NCBI GenBank assembly: GCA_018829245.1
Contig: JAHJUH010000006.1
Coordinates: 1 to 10,964, forward strand
Reading direction: 5' to 3'
Source: Patescibacteria group bacterium
GTDB taxonomy: Bacteria; Patescibacteriota; Minisyncoccia; Portnoybacterales; UBA2143
Length of the DNA: 10,964 bases
Shown piece by piece: positions 4,687-10,964 of this stretch. Positions within the stretch are counted from its first letter, which is position 1. Each line of letters starts with the position of its first letter. The notes below the pieces were generated by a model. That model was given only the letters and a program-made list of their open reading frames with translations, did no database searches and had not been told where the DNA came from. Position numbers and translations under genes: made by a program.

Positions 4687-6959
4687 ACACAGAAAAGATA
4701 TTAAAATATTTTATTTGGATTGGTTTGATTGGAATCTGTTTTATTCCTTTATTAGTTAGGAGTAATTATTATTTTCCTTTTATTGTTCCTAAAACATTAG
4801 CTTTTAGAATTATTGTAGAAGTTCTTTTTCTTGCATTTTTAGGATTGGCTGTGCTTAAGAAAGAATATCGATCTAAAATTAATTTAGTTTTAGTTTTATT
4901 TTTTCTTTATCTTATTACTGTTTTTCTTTCTTCAGCTTTAGCTGGGACTTTTCAATTAAGTTTTTGGAGTAATAACGAAAGAAGCGAAGGATTGCTTCTA
5001 ATGGTCCATCTTTTTTTATTTTTGTTAATTTTGAGTAATTTTTTGCGTAGAATTAAGGATTGGATGCTTCTTTTTGAATTTTCTTTTTTGAGCAGTTTAT
5101 TTGTTAGTTATATTGCTCTAGGCCAGCATTTAAATTGGAGTTGGTTAATTGAATCGTCTGGAGGCGCAAGATTAGCTTCGACATTAGGTAATGCTGGATA
5201 TGTAGCTGGTTACTTAATTTTTAATATTTTCTTTGGTCTAATTTTATTCTTTTTTAAAGAAAGTAAGTATCTTTCTTGGTTCAGGACTTATTATATTTTA
5301 GGTATTCTTTTACAGGTTTTTGTTGTTTTTAATACTTTAACTCGAGGCGGTATTATTGCCTTGGGTTTTTCTATATTTGTGCTTATTTGTTATTTTATTT
5401 TTTACCATTCTAAAAGCAATAAATTGATTAGAAATAGCGGTATTGCTGTTTTATTATTAGTAGCTGTTTTTGGTAGTTTTTTGTTTTTAAATAAAGAAGC
5501 AAGTTGGGTTAAGGAAAATAATGTCTTAGAAAGATTAACTAGTATTTCATCCAAGGCAGTTACAGCTCAAAACCGTTTAATGACATGGAATTCCGCTTAT
5601 CAGGGTTTTAAAGAAAAGCCAATTTTAGGTTATGGTTATGAAAATTTTTATCAAGTTTTTGATAAATATTTTAACCCTGGGATTTATCGTCACGCTGGTT
5701 CGGTTGTTTGGTTTGATCGGGCTCATAATATGGTTTTTGATAGGTTGATTACTGGGGGCTTCGCTGGTTTATTTTTGTATTTAGCTCTTTTATTCGCTCC
5801 ATTATATTATCTTTGGAAACGATTTATCAAGAAGAAAGAGAATAAGAATTATCTAATGCCAATGGTTTTTACTTTGGTCATGTTGGCATATTTTATCCAA
5901 AATCTATTTATTTTTGAGGCCTTAGTTACATATATTCCTTTATTTATTGTTTTAGCGTTTCTTTCTCAATTTTGTCCTAATTATTTTGAAAAATTTTCAC
6001 AAGCAAAAAAACCATACTTAATTTTATTAATAATCAGCATTATTATTTTTCTGCCTGTTTTTTTCAGTGTTAATGTTAGATTAGCTTCAGCTAATAAAGG
6101 ATTAATTGACGCTATGATTAAGACTCAGAAAAAAGAAACCGAAGCGTCTTATACTCAATTTGTCAAGGTCATAGAGATGAATACTCCTTATAATCAGGAG
6201 TATAGACAGCATTTTGCTGAATTTGTAACTGGTTCAATTAATTCTAATTTAGTTGATTCCAATTGGCAAAAAAAGGCTGCCTTAGAAATAGTACAAGAAT
6301 TTGATAAACAAATAGAAGAAAAACCGAAAAGCGCCCGTAATTATTTAATGTTTATGAGATTTTTAAATAAGGCCTATCAATTTAATGTTGAGTGGTTGAA
6401 TAAATCATTAGATTTGGGTCAAAAAGCAGCTCAAATAAGTTCGACCCGCCCACAATTGTATAATGAGATGGCTTATTCACAGATTTATTTAGGTAAATAT
6501 TATCAATCTATAGGCGATATAGAGAAAGCTAATCAGGTTTTTAATCAAGCAGTTATTAATACTGAAAAGGCGCTTGCTTTAAATAATCAGGTTATGGAAT
6601 CTTATACCAATGTAATAATGATTCTTTTTGCAGTAGATCAAAATGATAAAGTTCAGATTTATTTAGATAAGATGGATGAGATTGGTATCAATTATCATAG
6701 AGAAGATGTTTTAGAAAGAATGATTAATTCAGCTATTTATGCAAAGGATTATAACTGGGCATTAAAATTTAATAAAGAATTAACAGAGATTGTTCCAGAT
6801 AAGCCAGATTATTGGATTAATTTAGCTTTATCTTATGCATATTTAGGGCAAAAAGAAAAAGCCATAGAAGTAGCTGGAAAAATTAAAGAATTTGGCGGAG
6901 AATATGCTGAGCAATCAGATTTGTTTATTCAGGATGTTTTAAGCGGAAAGTTTAGATAA
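4683..6959 (+). CDS. O-antigen ligase/polymerase family protein (Wzy/WaaL-like) with C-terminal TPRs
   Basis: A 758-residue polytopic membrane protein. About 12-13 hydrophobic segments lie between residues 11 and 462. Family landmarks are 'NNERSEGLL' (R100), 'STLGNAGYVAGYL' (167-178), 'TLTRGGIIAL' (R221), a large extracytoplasmic loop (about 271-355) with 'ILGYGYENF', and 'DRAHNMVFDRLITGGFAGL' (H348, N349). Conserved arginines and a loop histidine are typical of Wzy, WaaL and PglL enzymes, which move undecaprenyl-linked glycans onto a growing chain, a lipid or a protein. The domain is O-antigen ligase-related. Residues 480-758 carry TPR-like repeats (e.g. 'WINLALSYAYLGQKEKAIEVAGKI'), an architecture I associate with Patescibacteria and some other bacteria. 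The acceptor cannot be read from sequence; glycosylation of the Ser/Thr-rich secreted proteins encoded upstream is possible. The ATG overlaps the stop of the TPR gene. Confidence 0.88.
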   Translation: MNTEKILKYFIWIGLIGICFIPLLVRSNYYFPFIVPKTLAFRIIVEVLFLAFLGLAVLKKEYRSKINLVLVLFFLYLITVFLSSALAGTFQLSFWSNNERSEGLLLMVHLFLFLLILSNFLRRIKDWMLLFEFSFLSSLFVSYIALGQHLNWSWLIESSGGARLASTLGNAGYVAGYLIFNIFFGLILFFFKESKYLSWFRTYYILGILLQVFVVFNTLTRGGIIALGFSIFVLICYFIFYHSKSNKLIRNSGIAVLLLVAVFGSFLFLNKEASWVKENNVLERLTSISSKAVTAQNRLMTWNSAYQGFKEKPILGYGYENFYQVFDKYFNPGIYRHAGSVVWFDRAHNMVFDRLITGGFAGLFLYLALLFAPLYYLWKRFIKKKENKNYLMPMVFTLVMLAYFIQNLFIFEALVTYIPLFIVLAFLSQFCPNYFEKFSQAKKPYLILLIISIIIFLPVFFSVNVRLASANKGLIDAMIKTQKKETEASYTQFVKVIEMNTPYNQEYRQHFAEFVTGSINSNLVDSNWQKKAALEIVQEFDKQIEEKPKSARNYLMFMRFLNKAYQFNVEWLNKSLDLGQKAAQISSTRPQLYNEMAYSQIYLGKYYQSIGDIEKANQVFNQAVINTEKALALNNQVMESYTNVIMILFAVDQNDKVQIYLDKMDEIGINYHREDVLERMINSAIYAKDYNWALKFNKELTEIVPDKPDYWINLALSYAYLGQKEKAIEVAGKIKEFGGEYAEQSDLFIQDVLSGKFR

Positions 6960-6975
6960 AATAAAAATCAGTAAA

Positions 6976-8343
6976 ATGAACGCCAAGAAAACAAGGATTG
7001 TTTTAATTAATCCGCCAGCTTCGCATATTGTTGAAAAACATTATCAGAAAGCTTCTATGCCAAGAATTGCTTTGGCTTATTTAGCTGCTTCTTTAAAAAA
7101 AAATAATATTTCTTATGAAGTTATTGATGCTAAATTTGAGGGATTAACACTAAAAGAGACTTTAAAAAGATTAAAAAATATTAAGTTTTCAATGGTGGGT
7201 ATTACAGCAATGACAACAGAGATTTTGGATGCAGCAGAACTAGCTACTGAGATTAAAAAAAATAGTCCTTCATGTAAGATTGTTATTGGCGGAGCCCATG
7301 CCACTGCTTTACCAGAGGACATTCTTAAAGAATTTTATTGTTTTGATATTGCTTGTTTTGGTGAAGGGGAAATTACAATTCAACAATTGGCTTTTGGCAA
7401 AGATTTACATAAGATTGAAGGTATATCTTTTCGTTCTGACGGACAAATTATTAAGAATTGTCAGAGAGAATTTATTAAAAATCTTGATGAGTTGCCTATC
7501 CCTGATTGGGATGCATTTTTACCGGCAAAACAATATCCTATTCTTAGTTCAAGAGGATGTGCTTTTAGATGTAATTTTTGTATGAGAGTTTTAGGTAATC
7601 GTATAAGATTTAGGGATCCAGAGGCGGTTTTTGAAGAGATGAAATATGTTTATATGCGATTTAAGCCAGATTTTTTTTATTTCTACGATGAAACTTTCGG
7701 TTTTTATAAAGATAAAGCAGAACAACTGCTTTGTTCTTTAATTCGCGAAGGTCTTAATAAAAAAGTACAATGGAGTGTTCAAACTAGGGTTGATATAATT
7801 GATTCTTCTTTATTTGTTTTAATGAAAGAAGCTGGCTGTGTTTGGGTGGGCTTTGGTATTGAGAGTGGTAATTCTGATGTTCTTGATAAGACTGGCAAAA
7901 GAATTAATCTTTTAAAAGCAGAGAAAGCCATTGCTATGGCTAGAAAAGCAGGCCTTAAGACGGGAACTTTTTTTATTTTAGGTCATCCGCATGAAAATAA
8001 AAAAACAATTGAAGATACAATTGATTTTGCTTTAAAGTTAGACTCAACCACGCTTGCTTTGGGTATTATGGTACCTTATCCCGGAACGGAGATTTACGAA
8101 ATGGCTAAGAAAAATCAAGGTGGCTATAAGATCATTGCGAAGAGTTGGGCAGATTACAATAAACAAGAAGGAGGCGCGCTTGAACTTGAGTATTTATCAT
8201 TAAAAGATTTGCGCAGATATCAGCTTATAGGTTATTTAAAATTTTACTTACTAAGATTTCGTTTAGATAAAATAAGGGAACTTTTTAAATCTATATCCTT
8301 AATATCGTTATTAAAAACATTGGTTGTTAGATTTTTTCAATAG
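6976..8343 (+). CDS. B12-binding-type radical SAM enzyme
   Basis: A 455-residue protein with the class B architecture. An N-terminal cobalamin-binding-like Rossmann domain (about 6-150) has 'VLINPP' (9-14), 'IGGAHAT' (104-110) and 'FGEGE' (128-132). A linker 'ELPIPDWDAF' leads to a radical SAM TIM barrel (about 188-400) with the [4Fe-4S] motif C195-x3-C199-x2-C202, 'VGFGIESG' (291-298), 'FILGHP' and 'MVPYPGTEIY'. The usual B12 motif D-x-H-x-x-G is not evident, as in many members, so cobalamin use is uncertain. The C-terminus (about 400-455) is basic with hydrophobic helices and may touch the membrane. Family members methylate or rearrange unreactive carbons in sugars, lipids and secondary metabolites. 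Here the context suggests modification of a glycan or its lipid carrier, but the substrate is unknown. It begins 17 bp after the ligase gene, with no Shine-Dalgarno. Confidence 0.88.
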   Translation: MNAKKTRIVLINPPASHIVEKHYQKASMPRIALAYLAASLKKNNISYEVIDAKFEGLTLKETLKRLKNIKFSMVGITAMTTEILDAAELATEIKKNSPSCKIVIGGAHATALPEDILKEFYCFDIACFGEGEITIQQLAFGKDLHKIEGISFRSDGQIIKNCQREFIKNLDELPIPDWDAFLPAKQYPILSSRGCAFRCNFCMRVLGNRIRFRDPEAVFEEMKYVYMRFKPDFFYFYDETFGFYKDKAEQLLCSLIREGLNKKVQWSVQTRVDIIDSSLFVLMKEAGCVWVGFGIESGNSDVLDKTGKRINLLKAEKAIAMARKAGLKTGTFFILGHPHENKKTIEDTIDFALKLDSTTLALGIMVPYPGTEIYEMAKKNQGGYKIIAKSWADYNKQEGGALELEYLSLKDLRRYQLIGYLKFYLLRFRLDKIRELFKSISLISLLKTLVVRFFQ

Positions 8344-8347
8344 TCTA

Positions 8348-9487
8348 TTATGTGTATATTCTTTTTGTTTTCAGAATCATTTTATCTAAGCTGAATTCTT
8401 GTTCTACTTTTTGTTTGGCTTTTTGAGCCATCACTTGAGCTTTTTCTGGATTGTTAATTAGATAAGTAATTTTTTCCCCGATTAAATCGGGATTTTTTGA
8501 TTTTATTAAAATACCATTAATATTATTCTCTATCATTTCTGGAATACCACCAACATTAGTGGTAATAATAGGGATTTGAGCGGCCATGGCTTCAATAATC
8601 GTATATGGTAATCCTTCTTTAAGTGAAGGAAGAACAAAAATATCAAAGGCTTTAAAATATTTAACAGCATTAGGGATAAATTCAATTAAACGAACATTAT
8701 CAAGATTATATTTTTTATCATAATCATACATTTTTTCTTTATCTGGATTTTCTCCGCTGCCGATAAGAATAACATCAAATTCTTTTTCTTTTAATTTAAG
8801 GGTCTGAGTCGCTTTAATTAGATAGATAAGTCCTTTATTCTTAGTCCATTCAGCAATTGTGCCGATAAGTAAAGGAGATTCTCGGCCGATTAGTTTTTTT
8901 TGGGCTTCTTTTTTAGATAAAAAAGAGATATTTTTTAAATCAATTCCATTGTGGATAGTGATTAATTTTCTTTTTGGCGTGATTTTATGCTTAAGAGCCA
9001 TCTGATAATCATATTTAGAAACACAGATGATTTTATCATAAAATAAAGCAGTTATTTTGCTAAAAAATTTAATTAGGTTAATTTGCCAGCTAGTTCGATC
9101 TTCATTAAAGGCCCAGCCGTGAGCTGTAAAAATTAGATTAATTTTTTGATGGGAAAAAAATCTGTAAATCTGACCGGCTGCGCCGACAACCCCGCCTGCT
9201 TTAGAACTATTAACGTGAATAATATTTGGCTTTAATTGGAAAATAAGGCCTAAAATTTCAAAAAAAGCGAACAAATCCTTAAGAGGATTAATAGTTCGTT
9301 GGAAATTAGTGATTTGATAATAAGGAATATTGGTCTGTTTTATCTTTTTATAAAACTGACCTTGTCCGCCTGCCGCTACAGCTACATCAAATTCATCTAT
9401 TAGGTTGGTTGAGAGGTCATAGACGTACTTAGCTGCCCCACCCCAGACAGATTTGGTAATAATGTATAGGATTGATTTTTTAGCCAT
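8348..9487 (-). CDS. Glycosyltransferase family 4 (GT-B fold)
   Basis: A 379-residue GT4-type enzyme encoded against its neighbours. The N-terminal acceptor domain has 'VWGGAAKYVYDL' (14-25), 'HVNSSKAGGVVGAAG' (91-105) and 'TAHGWAF' (121-127). A linker 'IHNGIDL' (178-184) follows, then the nucleotide-sugar domain with 'IGTIAEWTKNKG', 'LIGSG' (241-245) and the retaining E-x7-E motif (E291, E299) in 'KEGLPYTIIEAMA'. It should transfer a sugar from a nucleotide donor to a lipid-linked acceptor at the inner membrane face; the donor cannot be read off. It converges on the radical SAM gene with 4 bp between stops and diverges from the next GT4 gene with 22 bp between starts. A -10-like TATACT (minus strand, 9498-9493) lies 5 nt before the ATG, with no Shine-Dalgarno and no good -35. 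Confidence 0.9.
   Translation of the reverse strand: MAKKSILYIITKSVWGGAAKYVYDLSTNLIDEFDVAVAAGGQGQFYKKIKQTNIPYYQITNFQRTINPLKDLFAFFEILGLIFQLKPNIIHVNSSKAGGVVGAAGQIYRFFSHQKINLIFTAHGWAFNEDRTSWQINLIKFFSKITALFYDKIICVSKYDYQMALKHKITPKRKLITIHNGIDLKNISFLSKKEAQKKLIGRESPLLIGTIAEWTKNKGLIYLIKATQTLKLKEKEFDVILIGSGENPDKEKMYDYDKKYNLDNVRLIEFIPNAVKYFKAFDIFVLPSLKEGLPYTIIEAMAAQIPIITTNVGGIPEMIENNINGILIKSKNPDLIGEKITYLINNPEKAQVMAQKAKQKVEQEFSLDKMILKTKRIYT
8477..8498 (+). terminator. Candidate + strand terminator inside the antisense GT4 gene
   Basis: CCCGAT (8477-8482) pairs with ATCGGG (8486-8491) around a 3-nt loop, followed by A and six T (8493-8498), then GATTTT. On the + strand this is a compact intrinsic terminator, about 135 nt past the stop of the radical SAM gene. 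On the minus strand no U-tract follows. As the convergent genes have only 4 bp between them, the operon's 3' end may lie here, antisense to residues around 330-340 of the GT4. The stem is short. Confidence 0.42.
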
Positions 9488-9500
9488 TTTCTAGTATATT
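9473..9500 (+). promoter_or_regulatory. Promoter for the second GT4 gene, near-leaderless
   Basis: TTGATT (9473-9478) and TATATT (9495-9500) are separated by 16 bp; each is close to consensus. Initiation 7-10 nt downstream would be at 9507-9510, against an ATG at 9510, so the mRNA would have a leader of 0-3 nt. No Shine-Dalgarno exists before this ATG, which agrees. The -35 lies within the 5' end of the divergent GT4 gene. Confidence 0.5.
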
Positions 9501-9509
9501 AAAGCATAT

Positions 9510-10628
9510 ATGGTCAATAATCAAGTGCCAAAAGTTTTAATTTTTTCTACTGCTTATCTTCCTTTGGTGGGTGGGGCTGAAGTGGCTGTTAAGGAAATAA
9601 CAGACCGGATTAAAGGTTTTGAGTTTGATATGATTACAGCTAAGATTAAATCTGGTTTGGCTGATCAGGAAAAAATAGGAAATATCAACGTTTATCGAGT
9701 TGGGTTTGGTTTTAATTTAGATAAATACCTCTTACCTTTTCTGGGTTTAAAAAAGGCAAGAAGTTTAAATAAAAAAAGAAATTATAAATTAACTTGGTCA
9801 ATTATGGCTTCTTTTGGAGGATTTTTAGGATTGCGTTTTAAGAAAAAATTTCTTGATAAGCCATGGTTATTAACCTTACAGGAAGGTGATCCACTTGAAG
9901 AGATTAAGAAAAAAGTTGGTATTTTTGGATTCTGGTTTAAACAGATTTTTAAACGAGCTGACTATATCCAGGCAATTAGTAGATTTCTTTATGATTGGGC
10001 TAAAGATATGGGAGCAAAATGTCCCATCGAAGTTGTTTCTAATGGAGTTGATTTAAATGTATTTAGATCAGATTTTAAGGTCCGACCTTTGCAAAGGTCG
10101 GACCTTAAAATCTTAACTGTCTCTCGTTTAGTTAAGAAAAATGGCGTAGCTGATTTAATTAAAGCTGGACAGTATTTAGATTTCCCTTTTAAGATTGTAA
10201 TTATTGGGAGTGGTTCAGACGAAGAAAAACTTAAAAAATTGGCAAAAGATAAAGGGCTTAAAGATAAAGTTGTTTTTGAAGGGGAGATTAATCATAGAGA
10301 TTTAGCAAAATACTATTCTTCAGCCGATGTTTTTGTTCGAGCTTCTTTATCTGAGGGTCTAGGCATCTCTTTTTTAGAGGCTATGGCTACTGGGTTGCCG
10401 ATAATTGGGACGCCCGTTGGTGGTATTCCAGATTTTTTAGAAGATAGAAAAACTGGTCTATTCTGTCAGGTAAATAATCCTCAAGATATTGCTGAAAAGA
10501 TTAAAGAAATTTTAGAGAATGATGAGCTTAGAAAAACATTGATTCATAATGGTTTAAATTTAGTTAGAGAAAAATATTCTTGGAATAGTGTTGCTCAAAA
10601 GATGGAAAGGATTTTAAAGAAATTATGA
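9510..10628 (+). CDS. Glycosyltransferase family 4 (GT-B fold) containing an in-frame palindrome
   Basis: A 372-residue GT4-type enzyme. The N-terminal domain has 'YLPLVGGAEVAVKEI' (16-30), the motif that binds the glycan acceptor side in this family. 'VVSNGVDLNVF' (175-185) marks the link to the donor domain, which has 'TVSRLVKKNGVADLI' (203-217), 'IIGSGSDEEKL' and E-x7-E (E282, E290) in 'SEGLGISFLEAMATGLP'. The reaction is retaining transfer of a nucleotide-activated sugar to a growing lipid-linked glycan; donor and acceptor are unknown. Residues 187-202 (SDFKVRPLQRSDLKIL) are encoded by a perfect 44-bp palindrome lying exactly in the variable interdomain linker, so the enzyme is probably intact. 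It shares a 22-bp divergent promoter region with the other GT4 gene, and its stop overlaps the next start by 4 nt. Confidence 0.9.
   Translation: MVNNQVPKVLIFSTAYLPLVGGAEVAVKEITDRIKGFEFDMITAKIKSGLADQEKIGNINVYRVGFGFNLDKYLLPFLGLKKARSLNKKRNYKLTWSIMASFGGFLGLRFKKKFLDKPWLLTLQEGDPLEEIKKKVGIFGFWFKQIFKRADYIQAISRFLYDWAKDMGAKCPIEVVSNGVDLNVFRSDFKVRPLQRSDLKILTVSRLVKKNGVADLIKAGQYLDFPFKIVIIGSGSDEEKLKKLAKDKGLKDKVVFEGEINHRDLAKYYSSADVFVRASLSEGLGISFLEAMATGLPIIGTPVGGIPDFLEDRKTGLFCQVNNPQDIAEKIKEILENDELRKTLIHNGLNLVREKYSWNSVAQKMERILKKL
10070..10113. repeat. Perfect 44-bp palindrome inside a coding region
   Basis: Positions 10070-10091 and 10092-10113 are exact reverse complements with no spacer. The half-site begins AGATTTTAAGGTCCGACC and reaches the centre TTTGCAAA. 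Symmetry breaks at 10069/10114 (C versus T). It keeps the frame and encodes residues 187-202 of the GT4, giving the echoing peptide R-S-D-F-K / R-S-D-L-K. It is more GC-rich than the surrounding gene. This resembles palindromic elements that insert in frame into proteins, such as the Rickettsia palindromic elements. That comparison is one of style; no sequence relation is claimed. Confidence 0.85.
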
Positions 10629-10964
10629 GAAATAATAGAATTCTAATTTTAACTGGAGTTTTTTTAGAAGGTGTTGGTGGACCACCAACCTTATTAAAGG
10701 AGCTTAATAAAGATTTAATTGAACGTAGTTATAGGGTGACTGTTTTGACTTTTGGTAAAAAAAATGAAGCAAAAAAATATCCTTATCCAGTTAAGGTTGT
10801 CTCTGATAAATGGCCATCTTTTTTAAAAAGTTTTCTTTATTTAATCAAAGGTTTTTGGTTAGCTTTAAAATCAGATATTATTTATAACCAAGATTTATAT
10901 ACAGCTGGCTTAACCGCCTTATTGATCAAAAGATTTTTAGGTAAGAAATTAGTGACTAGGTTTG
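10625..10964 (+). CDS. Glycosyltransferase family 4, N-terminal part (cut by window end)
   Basis: Only the first 113 codons are present; the frame is open to the window end. The protein begins MRNNRILILTGVFLEGVGGP. It continues with the alternating strand-helix pattern of a GT-B N-terminal domain: strand 5-11, glycine-rich loop 'GVGGPPTLLKEL', 'YRVTVLTFGKK', then 'SDIIYNQDLYTAGLTALLIKRFLGKKLVTRF'. The last segment corresponds to the 'Dii..h.....g....a.....k.pvv.t.H' region of GT4 enzymes. The donor domain and the catalytic E-x7-E motif lie outside the window, so the family call is by N-terminal pattern only. Its ATG overlaps the TGA of the previous GT4 gene (ATGA), indicating co-translation and a shared pathway. 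Confidence 0.75.
   Translation, partial: MRNNRILILTGVFLEGVGGPPTLLKELNKDLIERSYRVTVLTFGKKNEAKKYPYPVKVVSDKWPSFLKSFLYLIKGFWLALKSDIIYNQDLYTAGLTALLIKRFLGKKLVTRF

Noticed and set aside
7113..7585. Two short open frames overlapping the radical SAM gene (minus 7113-7322, plus 7280-7585)
   Set aside because: Both lie inside a well-supported conserved gene and show no recognisable domain or start signal.
10673..10689. 17-nt near-palindrome GTTGGTGG-A-CCACCAAC at the start of the last gene
   Set aside because: It encodes the conserved glycine/proline loop (V-G-G-P-P-T) of the glycosyltransferase, so codon content explains it; short and not repeated.

Overview
The window is strongly AT-rich, gene-dense DNA with very short intergenic gaps, almost no Shine-Dalgarno sequences, and stop-start overlaps of the ATGA type. 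It encodes several secreted proteins of a style I associate with Patescibacteria (the CPR, e.g. Parcubacteria or Falkowbacteria-like lineages). Examples are the 'ATTIG' segment after a signal peptide, a ZU5-like domain followed by a tandem 'LVRA-GD-KVY-L / W-N-TA--F' module, and TPR-bearing Wzy-type ligases. TGA serves as a normal stop (at 4684 and 10626), which argues against the UGA-recoding Gracilibacteria/SR1 groups. The lineage assignment is inference.

Left part (1-3913): three genes for secreted or surface proteins on the + strand. The first is a small fibre-like protein, the second a ZU5-like protein, and the third a protein with seven 51-52-residue repeats that probably folds as a seven-bladed beta-propeller. 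The second and third share a C-terminal module, itself internally duplicated, that is nearly identical at DNA level. A rho-independent terminator (2097-2127) separates gene 2 from gene 3.

Middle (3906-8343): a TPR membrane protein, a Wzy/WaaL-type O-antigen ligase or polymerase with C-terminal TPRs, and a B12-binding-type radical SAM enzyme form a tight + strand operon. Right part (8348-10964): a GT4 glycosyltransferase on the - strand, then two + strand GT4 glycosyltransferases, the last cut by the window end. The second half reads as a cell-surface glycan locus. The secreted proteins in the left half are possible glycan carriers, which is inference.

The most unusual signals are non-coding. 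(1) Two copies of a short inverted-repeat element (2172-2291 and 3906-3994) each sit exactly at a gene's start codon and are flanked by 5-bp direct repeats (ATATG, TTATG) that contain the ATG. Removing copy B in silico restores an 8-nt stop/start overlap between genes 3 and 4. Removing copy A puts gene 3's ATG 8 nt behind a -10 box. Both copies can form the same two mutually exclusive RNA folds around the start site. (2) A perfect 44-bp palindrome (10070-10113) lies in frame inside a glycosyltransferase gene, between its two Rossmann domains. (3) The 22-bp divergent intergenic region 9488-9509 seems to hold overlapping promoters for nearly leaderless mRNAs.
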